Shown here: positions 13,601-20,123 of the stretch, one piece after another
How positions within the stretch are numbered: the first letter of the stretch is position 1
How the letters are laid out: each line of letters opens with the position of its first letter
Source: a virus
Reading direction: 5' to 3' (one strand)
Virus record (IMG/VR): IMGVR_UViG_3300020204_002343
Location: 1 to 20,123 of that record
DNA length: 20,123 nt
The notes under the pieces: model-generated
Told to the model about the DNA's origin: nothing
The model's database searches: none
Seen by the model: only the letters and a program-made list of their open reading frames with translations
Translations under genes and position numbers: made by a program

Positions 13601-16600
13601 GCTAGCGACTCTTATGAATTCCGCTCTGTCAACAAACATCGTGACATTCCCATTAACATCTTTTTCAGAATGACCTAAAAGATAAGCGTAAAGCCTACCT
13701 TTATTAGTACCTAAAGCCATTCTTTTAACCTTACCGATATCTTTTGATATCGCCATCCGCTTGACTTTGGGGGGTTGTTGTTGAGATGAGGGTGGCCTAA
13801 CCATCAATAACTGCTTAGATGGCGGGATTGTTGGATTTACTGTTGAAAATCCATTGCCCTTCAGTTTTTTTGTTATCGTAGAATATTCTTCTTTACCAAA
13901 ATTGTCAGCAACATTAACGAATCCAAACTTCTCATAGAATTTTGCTAATTTCTCTGGAGTATTAAGTGCTTTGGCTACAGCTTTTCCAACGCCAGTCATT
14001 TTGTTTCCGTAAATTGGGCTTGATACAAGCTCTATGGTTAGGCCGTATTTGTCTGCCATATCGGATACTATCTGCATTATCTTTGACCCGTTACCAGTTC
14101 TTTTCCCAAAGTCCCGAGCTTGTACCTCTTCTATGTACAAAGAACCATCGTTTGAGCCTTCGTACACTGATAATCTTCCTAATATATTGATATTCTTTAA
14201 CGGGACACCCTTATTGGGCTTTTCGGATATAATAAATCCAGGTTGAAATGGGGCTGTGCGATACATTCCCTCTATCTCGTCAAAGAATTTATCACGCCTT
14301 TCTTTAGGAGTACCCTCTATCGCCATCCGCTTGACTTTAGCCGACGGCTTTTCAAACCCTGCAGGTAGTATCACAGCCTGTTCAGCTCTAAGCCTGTCCT
14401 CCGACATACTAAAAGGCGTTGCCTTCCTTTCTTCCTTAGACATCAATGCCCTTTTTTCAGCATTTCTGGCCTCTGCCTCTCCAGCAAATAGCATATAAGC
14501 GTCATCAACATCTATCTTGCCATCAAGCAATCTATCTAATGTGAGGTTTAATCTTCCTAGCTTTTCCTGACTTGATTCGACAAGCTGAACATAGGTTTTA
14601 TATTCATTGTAACGAGCGATTGAGCCATAGTTATCAAAGTTTGAAAGCTCGCTTGATGACTCTTTGGTCAAATTATCCAAAGTTTTGCCATACAAGTCTT
14701 CTAGTTTTTCTTTTAGCTCCTTAGACTTAATCAAAGCGGTTTTTCTTAATTCCTCGGTAGCCTCTATGGCTTCTTCTAGTAAATTTTTTGCCTGTGCTGG
14801 ACTAGCACCCCAATTTAAATTATCGATGTGCTGAATTGCGTGTTGTACCTCGTGAACTATATCCAGATAAACTTCATTCATCCCAGCATCAACAACATTT
14901 TTATCTATCTGTATAATCCTATCAAAAGGGTTATAAATTGTACCTTGCCCATATGGGCCGATAAGCACGTCAATATATTGCAAATCTGGATAGTAGTCTA
15001 ACACAGTCTCGTTCTCTTGAGTGCGAGGCTCATCTATAGGTCTTTCGACTATTAAATCAGCAAGATTTACAATTTCATCGTGAACTATTAAATTATTAAG
15101 CGCATTGTCAGACAGCTTTATTGGCTCAAGTTCATATCTCCACACTTTATCAGCCCCACGTTCCCATCCAGTTTGATAATATATTTGCTCTGGGTTAAGG
15201 CCTTTATCCTCTAGCGCAATAGCTCTCTTCATAGATTCACTAGCCCAGGAAGACATCAATTCTAGGTACTTCCCGTCTTTCCCCATTCTCCTAGAACTCA
15301 TAAGCGATGAACCAAATCTTTTCCCGCTAATAATCTGGGCTTTAGTTCTTTTAATTGGCTTCTTACCGTCCCTTGACCTTATGTATGAGTCAAGTGTTTT
15401 TGGGGATTCTGCTTTGTTGCCCTCGTCCCAGCTAGACTTATCGGCCTTATCAACAGTTCTCTTAAACTCAATAACATCGCTCATAAAGCTACCTTCATTA
15501 AGCGTTGAATTTTTATTGGTAAAAGCTCTATAGTAGTCGTTGCTTAAACGTAAAGCCTCGTTCCTAATCTTTGGGTCAATATTGGGGTCTCTATGTATTT
15601 CATAGAAATAATGACCAAGACCGTCTGGTATTTTCCATCCAAGCCTTTCTTGGACTTTCCTTAAAGAAGCCCTAGCTTCGTCTCTTTTCTCTGAGTTAAA
15701 CCAAGAAACACCGTCTTTTGCAAGGTATCCCTCTGCCGTCATAACTTGAATCTCGGCTATAAATCCACCAATGATATCAGCGACCTCTATAAGTCTTTTA
15801 GGATATCCTAGCTCTGTGCTTTCGTTAACTCGCCTTTCTTCATTTTTCTTTCGAGGATATTCTTTTTGTATAAGGTTATATATCTTATTAGCATCGTCTT
15901 CGTTTTCCACAATGATATTAACCCTTGCTCCGTCTCCAAGTTCTTCGGTAGCACCAAAATACCATCGCAAGGCTTTTACAGCCGCTCTTGATGGCCTTTT
16001 GATAGAGAAAGTGCTAACAAAAGCACCGTCAGCTTTTGACGCAAAAGATTCCGCTATTTCATTTAGTTTTCTGCGAAGAGCATAAAAGAATGTCTTATTA
16101 TAAGCAAAGGTAGACTCAATTACTGGCTGGACTTCCTTCCTTATCTCGTCAAGACGTTCTTGCTTGTCTTTAGGTAATTTCTTCTTCTGTTCACTTAGTA
16201 TAATCTCTTCCTCTCTTAATTTCTTATACTCAGCAATCTTTTTCTCAGTGCTAGTTAAGGTCGTTTTGAACTCTTTAAGAAAGTTATCTCTAGAATATCT
16301 TCTGATGTCATATCCTTCGTCGTTTTTGTCTTTTGGCTTGTATCCTTTTGGCTTGAATTTGGCTTCTTCCCCTGCGTAGTAGTAGGATTGTCTAATCCTA
16401 ATATTTGCTCTAACATCGACATTGCTTCCGAGTACCTCATTCCATATTTTTTGGAATTCTCTGAGTTGTTGTTCATAGTTTTCTTGTTTTCGTTTATAAT
16501 ATTCTTCGTTTGATTCGTCTGCTTTTTTCGCCCATTTCCCAAAGGGAAGGTGGATAATAGATATCTTTATTTCGTTTTTATTGACAGAAAAAGAATCGAT

Positions 16601-19600
16601 TAATTTTGACTCGTTAAGAGCCAAAGATAAAGCATTAACCTGCTCGTTCGTCATTTTTTCTTCAAACTCAATAAATATTTGTGGGTAATGGTCCAGATTA
16701 CTGCCTTCATCCCTTTCAAAAAAGGGCATATTTATAAGATTATTTTTGTAATCCTCCTCTTTATAGGACCTCTTTTCAATGATAACTGCATCTTGGTTGT
16801 ACCTTTCGGCAAACCTAGAAATCATATCAGATATAGCCTGTTCGTTGGATTCTGGGGTAAGTATCAACCTCATATTCAACGAAGGCTCAAAGATTTCATT
16901 CCAACTGCCAATATAGTTATCACCAAACTGTACAGCCACACCTCTGTGCTTAGCCACCTCGTTCTTTATTGTCCTTCTAGCTCCTTCAGTGATTTCCTGT
17001 CCAAGCTCTTCTAACCGTTGTCCATACTTGATTTCATCACTTATATTCCCTTGTTTAACCGCTTCATCAAATTTTTCCGACAAATCCTTAATTACAAATC
17101 TCTTTTCTTCGGATACCCTATACTGCACCCTTTCAGTGGTTGCTGGAGTTATCAGAACATCAAGACTCTCCACAAGTTTAGGTATTGACCCCAATGGAGT
17201 CATTATCTTCATCTGCTTAACCTTGCGGACAGGGACTTTTGCAGCTTTTTCAATCTGTTTCTCGTCTTTAGTTATTGAGTACCTCGTAGGGGTATCTGGG
17301 GCCATCGCCTTTTGAATGGCGGTTTTTTCTAGATTTTGGAGTTCGTCCCCGTAAATTATATTGCCTTCCGAGTCTTTCCCTTTTGGTTTTCTCCTCTTCC
17401 TTACTTCTTCCGACATTATATCAAAGGAAAAAATTCTTGCGTCTGGAATTAGTATGGGTTCTCCTTTGATGCCGTTAGGATATGTTCCGTGAATGCCAGC
17501 GTTTTCAACAATTTCAGTCGGTTTGTAAATATTTAAAATTTCACCTTCTTGAAAGTCATACTCTCTATAATATCCATCTCTAGCATCGTCAAAGTTGTCA
17601 GGATGAAGGCCATATTTATCAAGAAACTTATATAGTCTTGTTCCCACTAAATCTCCTTTTTTGCCAGGAGGAGATATCTTAATATCAGATTCTTTTATAA
17701 AACCAATAGCCTCTCTAATCCTTTTGTACGTACCAAGGTTTTCGCTTTCTATTCCAGAAAGCATTTCGTCCCAACTCGTCATATTTTCAGCAAAAGACAT
17801 TATTCCTTCTATCTTTGAAATATCTGTTAATTCCGCTTTAAAATCATTGATATCTGGAAATGCTTGCCTAGCTCTATCTACCCATATTTTATTAAAAACT
17901 CTGTTATATTGCATCATCTTAGTTGGATGGCCACTTATATGAGCAACATAATCTGGAACTTCGTTACCTACTGGGCTTTCAATTAGAATGTTATATAGTG
18001 TAAGAGCTGCACCCCCAGCAGACCAAACATCCCCATTTTTTTTATTTTCTGGGTCAACCATAAAACTAGGACCGCCATCTAAAAAGTATTTTTTCTTCGT
18101 ATAAGGGTCAACATAAGTCCCCCTGCCAAACTGGTCTGCATACCAAAAAGAAAAAATCTTTCCACGCCTTACCTCTTCTTTTAAGAATGCTACAATGTTC
18201 CCCACATCCGACTTAGTGACTTTTGATAATGGATATGTTCCGCTTTTAGGAAATACGATACTGTGTCTCTTTACATTAGTTGGTGCGACTATGTTAGTCG
18301 TGATAAATGGAACAGATTCGATGTCACCATTAGCCATCTCTTCTAGCTCCCCCTTACTAAAGTCTACATTAAACGCTTTTGAGATTTCACCAATATCTTC
18401 CCCAGAACCAATCTTTTCAGACAAGTCGGCTAGCATTTCCAAAAATTGACCTTGAGTTGGTCTTACATCAATACCGACAAGCCCCAACAACTTGGCAAAC
18501 TGTTCCATAAACGTGTCTATAATTCCACGCTTAACTTTGACGCTTACGGAACCATCCGCTATAAGTGACGCTAGTTCTACAACAAACTCTTCTCCAACCT
18601 CCCCCTTCTTATATCCAGCGCCAAACTGTTTAAAATACTCATTTAGCAATGGATTGCTAAGCAAAGACCTGCGTATACCATTGAACAAAATATTTACACC
18701 CTTTTGACCAAAAACAGCTGGAATAACTTCGTGTAATCCTTCGTGGTAGGCGGTATTTGCAAGTAAATGAGGCACAAAAAGAGCAATATTTGTTTTACCT
18801 TTCCCACCACCAAGATATAGGCCTCTAGATTCATCTACAACTTTTCTTGCTTTTCCTTCAGTATATCGTTTCCCATTTTCATCCAGCCCATAATTCATCA
18901 AGTAATCTACAAGTGACTCCTTTGTATAAAAAAGACTAACATCAATCTTTTTCCCAAGAGCATTGATTGCTTTGATTACATTCGTTATAGATTCAGCGGC
19001 TCTTGCTGCTTGTCTTTTACTGCTTTGATTTGTAAAGAAAGTATTAGCAGCGTTTTTAATAAAATCATATAGAGTATTTCTGATGTTTTCAGCACCCTGA
19101 CTATCCACGTCTGTAAAAGAATCTGGGTTTCTCGCTGGTTGAGACTGCTCTAGGTTATCGGCATTCTGCCTGGCTTGTTGTTTTTCTTGCTCAGATTCTT
19201 GAAAAACTCCACCTGTTTCAGTCGCTTGAGCGCCTGTTTCATCGAGCTGTACTCCCCCAAGTTCTTGCCCTGCAGCGACTTCACTTGATACTTGTTGTTT
19301 TTCTTGGCTATCATATTTACTTTCTATAGTTTCTATTTTGGCCATATCGGCCTTGATTTGTTCGACAATTGCCTTTCTCCCTATGCCAAAGGAAGCGTCC
19401 CTAAACGCTTGCATATTAGCCACAACAGATTGCTGCAGGGCATAGGTCTCTTCCTTATCCTCTTGGGAATATTGCCCGTAAAACAGCATATCCTTATCGG
19501 CCCTTGATTTCTGTTCCGCCAGAAGGTCTCTTAATCTCCTTTCAAGATTAATCCTTTCTGGGGAATTAATTGCTAATCCAGACTTGCTAAGAATCTGATA

Positions 19601-20123
19601 AATCTGTGCGATTTCGGAGTCCATTTCAAGTCTAGTCCTCATACCAGGAATTCGACCTAATACATTAGGGCTTTTAGCTAAAACAAAAGACCCACCACCC
19701 ATAACTCCCCCAAGAAGTGCCGCATCAGCTAATTGAAAACCATCAAACTCTTTGCCTTCTACAGCCATTTCCATCCCTTGAGTAACAACATCAACAATTG
19801 CTTCTTCAAAACCTTCCTCAACTATAGCTCTTGCAGCGCCTGGTAAGAAACCAAACATAATATCTCCTAACGCTTTTTTGCCAGTCTGTCGCGAAAATCT
19901 AAGCGCACCGCTCAAAAGATCTCTATCGTATCTAAATATTTTTTCTGTGTAATATTCAGCAGCTCCAGCTATAATAGAGTAAACTGCTTTTTCAGCAACA
20001 TCATATGCTGGGTTGTCATCTACACGAGTCCAAGCTTTTCCAGCTGCACTAGTACCCATTGCAAGCAATCCAGCTTCTCCAAAAGCCGCAGCAAATAGTA
20101 ACTGCGGAACCATTTCTACGGCA
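10598..20123 (-). CDS. Giant polyvalent virion-type protein (5' end outside window)
   Basis: At least 3,171 codons from ATG 20113, but the frame stays open to the window edge, so the true start lies further right. Residue numbers here count from ATG 20113. Modules in order: a hydrophobic, glycine-rich start (1-170); a Gln-rich linker (about 268-335); an HEGLH metallopeptidase-like region (457-461); an unknown module with DGGPSF (679); an unknown module with FEPSLNM and NQDAVII (1075-1112); a RelA/SpoT-like region (1340-1505); an LPD23-like region with HEVQH (1754-1758); a GNAT domain (1933-2115); an LPD38-like region with NPLFVVKNVPRD (2572-2583) and a hydrophobic stretch (2771-2789); then a charged helical tail. 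Such polyvalent proteins are thought to travel in the virion and enter the host with the DNA. It is the probable head of a late operon. Confidence 0.85.
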   Translation of the reverse strand, partial: AVEMVPQLLFAAAFGEAGLLAMGTSAAGKAWTRVDDNPAYDVAEKAVYSIIAGAAEYYTEKIFRYDRDLLSGALRFSRQTGKKALGDIMFGFLPGAARAIVEEGFEEAIVDVVTQGMEMAVEGKEFDGFQLADAALLGGVMGGGSFVLAKSPNVLGRIPGMRTRLEMDSEIAQIYQILSKSGLAINSPERINLERRLRDLLAEQKSRADKDMLFYGQYSQEDKEETYALQQSVVANMQAFRDASFGIGRKAIVEQIKADMAKIETIESKYDSQEKQQVSSEVAAGQELGGVQLDETGAQATETGGVFQESEQEKQQARQNADNLEQSQPARNPDSFTDVDSQGAENIRNTLYDFIKNAANTFFTNQSSKRQAARAAESITNVIKAINALGKKIDVSLFYTKESLVDYLMNYGLDENGKRYTEGKARKVVDESRGLYLGGGKGKTNIALFVPHLLANTAYHEGLHEVIPAVFGQKGVNILFNGIRRSLLSNPLLNEYFKQFGAGYKKGEVGEEFVVELASLIADGSVSVKVKRGIIDTFMEQFAKLLGLVGIDVRPTQGQFLEMLADLSEKIGSGEDIGEISKAFNVDFSKGELEEMANGDIESVPFITTNIVAPTNVKRHSIVFPKSGTYPLSKVTKSDVGNIVAFLKEEVRRGKIFSFWYADQFGRGTYVDPYTKKKYFLDGGPSFMVDPENKKNGDVWSAGGAALTLYNILIESPVGNEVPDYVAHISGHPTKMMQYNRVFNKIWVDRARQAFPDINDFKAELTDISKIEGIMSFAENMTSWDEMLSGIESENLGTYKRIREAIGFIKESDIKISPPGKKGDLVGTRLYKFLDKYGLHPDNFDDARDGYYREYDFQEGEILNIYKPTEIVENAGIHGTYPNGIKGEPILIPDARIFSFDIMSEEVRKRRKPKGKDSEGNIIYGDELQNLEKTAIQKAMAPDTPTRYSITKDEKQIEKAAKVPVRKVKQMKIMTPLGSIPKLVESLDVLITPATTERVQYRVSEEKRFVIKDLSEKFDEAVKQGNISDEIKYGQRLEELGQEITEGARRTIKNEVAKHRGVAVQFGDNYIGSWNEIFEPSLNMRLILTPESNEQAISDMISRFAERYNQDAVIIEKRSYKEEDYKNNLINMPFFERDEGSNLDHYPQIFIEFEEKMTNEQVNALSLALNESKLIDSFSVNKNEIKISIIHLPFGKWAKKADESNEEYYKRKQENYEQQLREFQKIWNEVLGSNVDVRANIRIRQSYYYAGEEAKFKPKGYKPKDKNDEGYDIRRYSRDNFLKEFKTTLTSTEKKIAEYKKLREEEIILSEQKKKLPKDKQERLDEIRKEVQPVIESTFAYNKTFFYALRRKLNEIAESFASKADGAFVSTFSIKRPSRAAVKALRWYFGATEELGDGARVNIIVENEDDANKIYNLIQKEYPRKKNEERRVNESTELGYPKRLIEVADIIGGFIAEIQVMTAEGYLAKDGVSWFNSEKRDEARASLRKVQERLGWKIPDGLGHYFYEIHRDPNIDPKIRNEALRLSNDYYRAFTNKNSTLNEGSFMSDVIEFKRTVDKADKSSWDEGNKAESPKTLDSYIRSRDGKKPIKRTKAQIISGKRFGSSLMSSRRMGKDGKYLELMSSWASESMKRAIALEDKGLNPEQIYYQTGWERGADKVWRYELEPIKLSDNALNNLIVHDEIVNLADLIVERPIDEPRTQENETVLDYYPDLQYIDVLIGPYGQGTIYNPFDRIIQIDKNVVDAGMNEVYLDIVHEVQHAIQHIDNLNWGASPAQAKNLLEEAIEATEELRKTALIKSKELKEKLEDLYGKTLDNLTKESSSELSNFDNYGSIARYNEYKTYVQLVESSQEKLGRLNLTLDRLLDGKIDVDDAYMLFAGEAEARNAEKRALMSKEERKATPFSMSEDRLRAEQAVILPAGFEKPSAKVKRMAIEGTPKERRDKFFDEIEGMYRTAPFQPGFIISEKPNKGVPLKNINILGRLSVYEGSNDGSLYIEEVQARDFGKRTGNGSKIMQIVSDMADKYGLTIELVSSPIYGNKMTGVGKAVAKALNTPEKLAKFYEKFGFVNVADNFGKEEYSTITKKLKGNGFSTVNPTIPPSKQLLMVRPPSSQQQPPKVKRMAISKDIGKVKRMALGTNKGRLYAYLLGHSEKDVNGNVTMFVDRAEFIRVASSFMGAQEAADIYDNVANDNVPANALDAQSYTGNIDKAYLDSMSKIERETNKAIFTIKNAIVKLLDRQHLIKAEVLKAGLNRAKNLIVNKAGASSRALAFVKSWESRIYKGLSQEENTLLDKIIVLRRISTIDANFAERFDDALAEYNDAMAKLQNLQPNTPAYDKTLRKALNAQKKMAEAKPPTHPENIDGLTASLELSRLQAEMGDEAFAKLNERADEYFDAFSSILDELYREGMISEKLYEQLAGLDYQPRVFLDHMFEDMDSNMMSEHRFTGPIIQRLKEGSDKEMLFNSRYLLRIYAKNAFTRMAKNKIHVELGKAADIPTNASWISKTAKTGFSEIVYYTQKGRKQGVQQKFYLRNDLYSSLNDMKRYGLLSPQAQKLLGIATFSRLLKMLATQLNPLFVVKNVPRDFTHILMFTDFYDNVPLPIAMFKLGMDYIRGAKSKITDDKWFKLYIKFGGGMEFLSTEGEESVGLGNPSSAQQRRMARLGMKASEVLTKGREYLGYLGELSEIAPRLGIFQSLVEKRLEEAGVDINSEAAKPIIEEAVALVREIIDFSQGGELTKAGESAIPYLNAAFQGFRVSTSYIANNPKQFAFKLAQLSVAIFALALFNASLGDDDMEDISDEIKFRNWIILTPFKDKDGNRYYLKIAKTQQLQAFANLLEIGAEAYVASQNNRDPRINDDISKIALKTVGSYLPKDIGKLDKEIMTAVPVFAAMYTYSSNYDAFRDQIVSRDYAKQTSQGKPSPQYEDLFNKDVPYFYKAIGQGLGLGPKRLQAATEKVITSPHSSLIVMGSYSILDAFSRKYELEGPNGMKIQDVQDISKGVGERLGADATKVFVGVTNPDTKSYRKREEVDKANIESNDRRLFLKKEADKWGEKLYNLNEQKVSAETYNRTIDSIKAEVRKLDEKDAEFFKNRINAVAKKGPDIPQQYNELMFAADDVARAKILYIYDQNMTDQEIYNYMGDYTSAVGRNINREQNIRIAKEYAKIKRDEEK
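11354..12676 (-). other. LPD38-like module of the giant protein
   Basis: About residues 2480-2920. The signature NPLFVVKNVPRDFTHIL begins at 2572, followed by long helices, a DFSQGGELTKAGESAIPYLNAAFQG segment and a hydrophobic run at 2771-2789. This resembles the C-terminal LPD38 region of large phage polyvalent proteins. The hydrophobic run could contact membranes during DNA entry, which is inference. Confidence 0.55.
13748..13768 (-). repeat. Direct repeat copy 2, encoding KVKRMAI, downstream of GNAT module
   Basis: All 21 bases are identical to 14318-14338, in the same frame (residues 2116-2122). A diverged third copy at 13712-13732 encodes KVKRMAL (2128-2134) with different codons. Confidence 0.9.
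13769..14317 (-). other. GNAT acetyltransferase module of the giant protein
   Basis: Residues 1933-2115, lying exactly between two identical 21-base repeats. SLYIEEVQARDFG is the central strand, GKRTGNGSKIM (2003-2013) is the acetyl-CoA pyrophosphate loop with GNGS at 2007-2010, YGLTIELVSS is the following strand, and LAKFYEKFGF (FYEKFGF from 2059) is the usual GNAT end motif. The acceptor is unknown. Confidence 0.75.
14318..14338 (-). repeat. Direct repeat copy 1, encoding KVKRMAI, upstream of GNAT module
   Basis: A 21-base exact direct repeat shared with 13748-13768. It is in frame in both places and encodes the 7 residues KVKRMAI (1926-1932 here). It marks the N-terminal border of the GNAT module. 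Confidence 0.9.
14384..15316 (-). other. LPD23-like module with HEVQHAIQ of the giant protein
   Basis: About residues 1600-1910. TGWERGADKVWRYEL (1648-1662), a VHEVQHAIQ helix with HEVQH at 1754-1758, and a GEAEARNAEKR segment (1878-1888) followed by EERKATPF occur in the order seen in many phage polyvalent proteins of the LPD23 type. HEVQH again has the HExxH form, so the giant protein has two such motifs. The LPD23 name is from memory of the motif set. Confidence 0.6.
15599..16096 (-). other. RelA/SpoT-like nucleotidyltransferase module of the giant protein
   Basis: About residues 1340-1505. The order of motifs follows the RelA/SpoT fold: a basic IKRPSRAAVK segment (Lys1372 to Lys1380), then ELGDGARVNIIV with GDGAR at 1393-1397 in the place of the metal-binding Asp strand, a GYPKRLIEV strand (near 1433), FIAEIQVMT with Glu1454 of the EIQ motif, and a closing GLGHYFYEIHRD helix. 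The fold call is by motif only; synthetase activity is not shown. Confidence 0.55.
18314..19036 (-). other. Metallopeptidase-like module (HEGLH) of the giant protein
   Basis: About residues 360-600. The segment TAYHEGLHEVIP carries HEGLH at 457-461, an HExxH zinc motif on a helix following a hydrophobic strand-like run (NIALFVPHLLA). A third zinc ligand cannot be placed with confidence. A downstream EEFVVELASLIADG helix fits an extended zinc-ligand helix. Polyvalent phage proteins often carry such modules, which may process the protein itself or a host target. Confidence 0.55.

Noticed and set aside
16255-16542. 95-residue - strand ORF within the giant gene
   Set aside because: Same strand but another frame of the giant gene; lysine, asparagine and threonine-rich low-complexity sequence typical of a shadow frame.
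1-20123. CRISPR arrays, tRNA genes, integrase or transposase
   Set aside because: No regularly spaced repeats, cloverleaf-like sequences or recombinase proteins were seen on either strand.

Overview
The window looks like part of a tailed double-stranded DNA phage (or prophage) of a Bacteroidota host. Three things point there. The primase-helicase has a VirE_N/BT4734-type N-terminus typical of Bacteroidota elements. Most gene starts follow A-rich leaders instead of Shine-Dalgarno sites. Two gaps carry matches to the Bacteroidota promoter (TTTG, about 20 bases, TAnnTTTG). There is no rRNA, tRNA, integrase or CRISPR array. Family names below come from recognising motifs by eye, not from a search.

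Bases 1-5298 (+): a tight run of small genes, with TAATG, ATGA or longer overlaps. In order these are a small putative lipoprotein, a short unknown protein, a gamma-glutamylcyclotransferase-fold protein, a DUF1599/Nmad1-like protein, the primase-helicase, two PD-(D/E)XK-type nuclease candidates with a small helical protein between them, ribonucleotide reductase beta (nrdB) and a 70-residue acidic protein. Bases 5295-7076 (+) hold ribonucleotide reductase alpha (nrdA), which lacks an ATP-cone. This is a DNA replication and nucleotide supply module.

Bases 7084-10205 (+): a possible promoter followed by four overlapping or closely packed genes for sugar chemistry: a GT-B glycosyltransferase, an HTKG-type glycosyltransferase-like protein, a Methyltransf_24-like SAM methyltransferase and a Glyco_tranf_2_4/GT92-like glycosyltransferase. 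They may build or cap a glycan on the virion, the phage DNA or the host surface.

Bases 10183-20123 (-): the opposite strand, meeting the + operon tail to tail with a 23-base overlap. A giant gene runs off the right edge (at least 3,171 codons in view) and encodes a polyvalent, probably virion-delivered protein. Its modules are an HEGLH metallopeptidase-like region, unknown modules, a RelA/SpoT-like nucleotidyltransferase, an LPD23-like region with HEVQH, a GNAT acetyltransferase and an LPD38-like region. It is followed by a 142-residue protein built like a unimolecular spanin (lipobox at the N-terminus, membrane helix at the C-terminus).

The most notable signals are: two perfect hairpins, the second with a T-tract, inside the start of the helicase gene just after the stop of the overlapping upstream ORF; a T TTA AAA slippery heptamer that would end that upstream ORF exactly at the helicase start; and a GNAT module bounded by identical 21-base direct repeats, as if inserted as a cassette.
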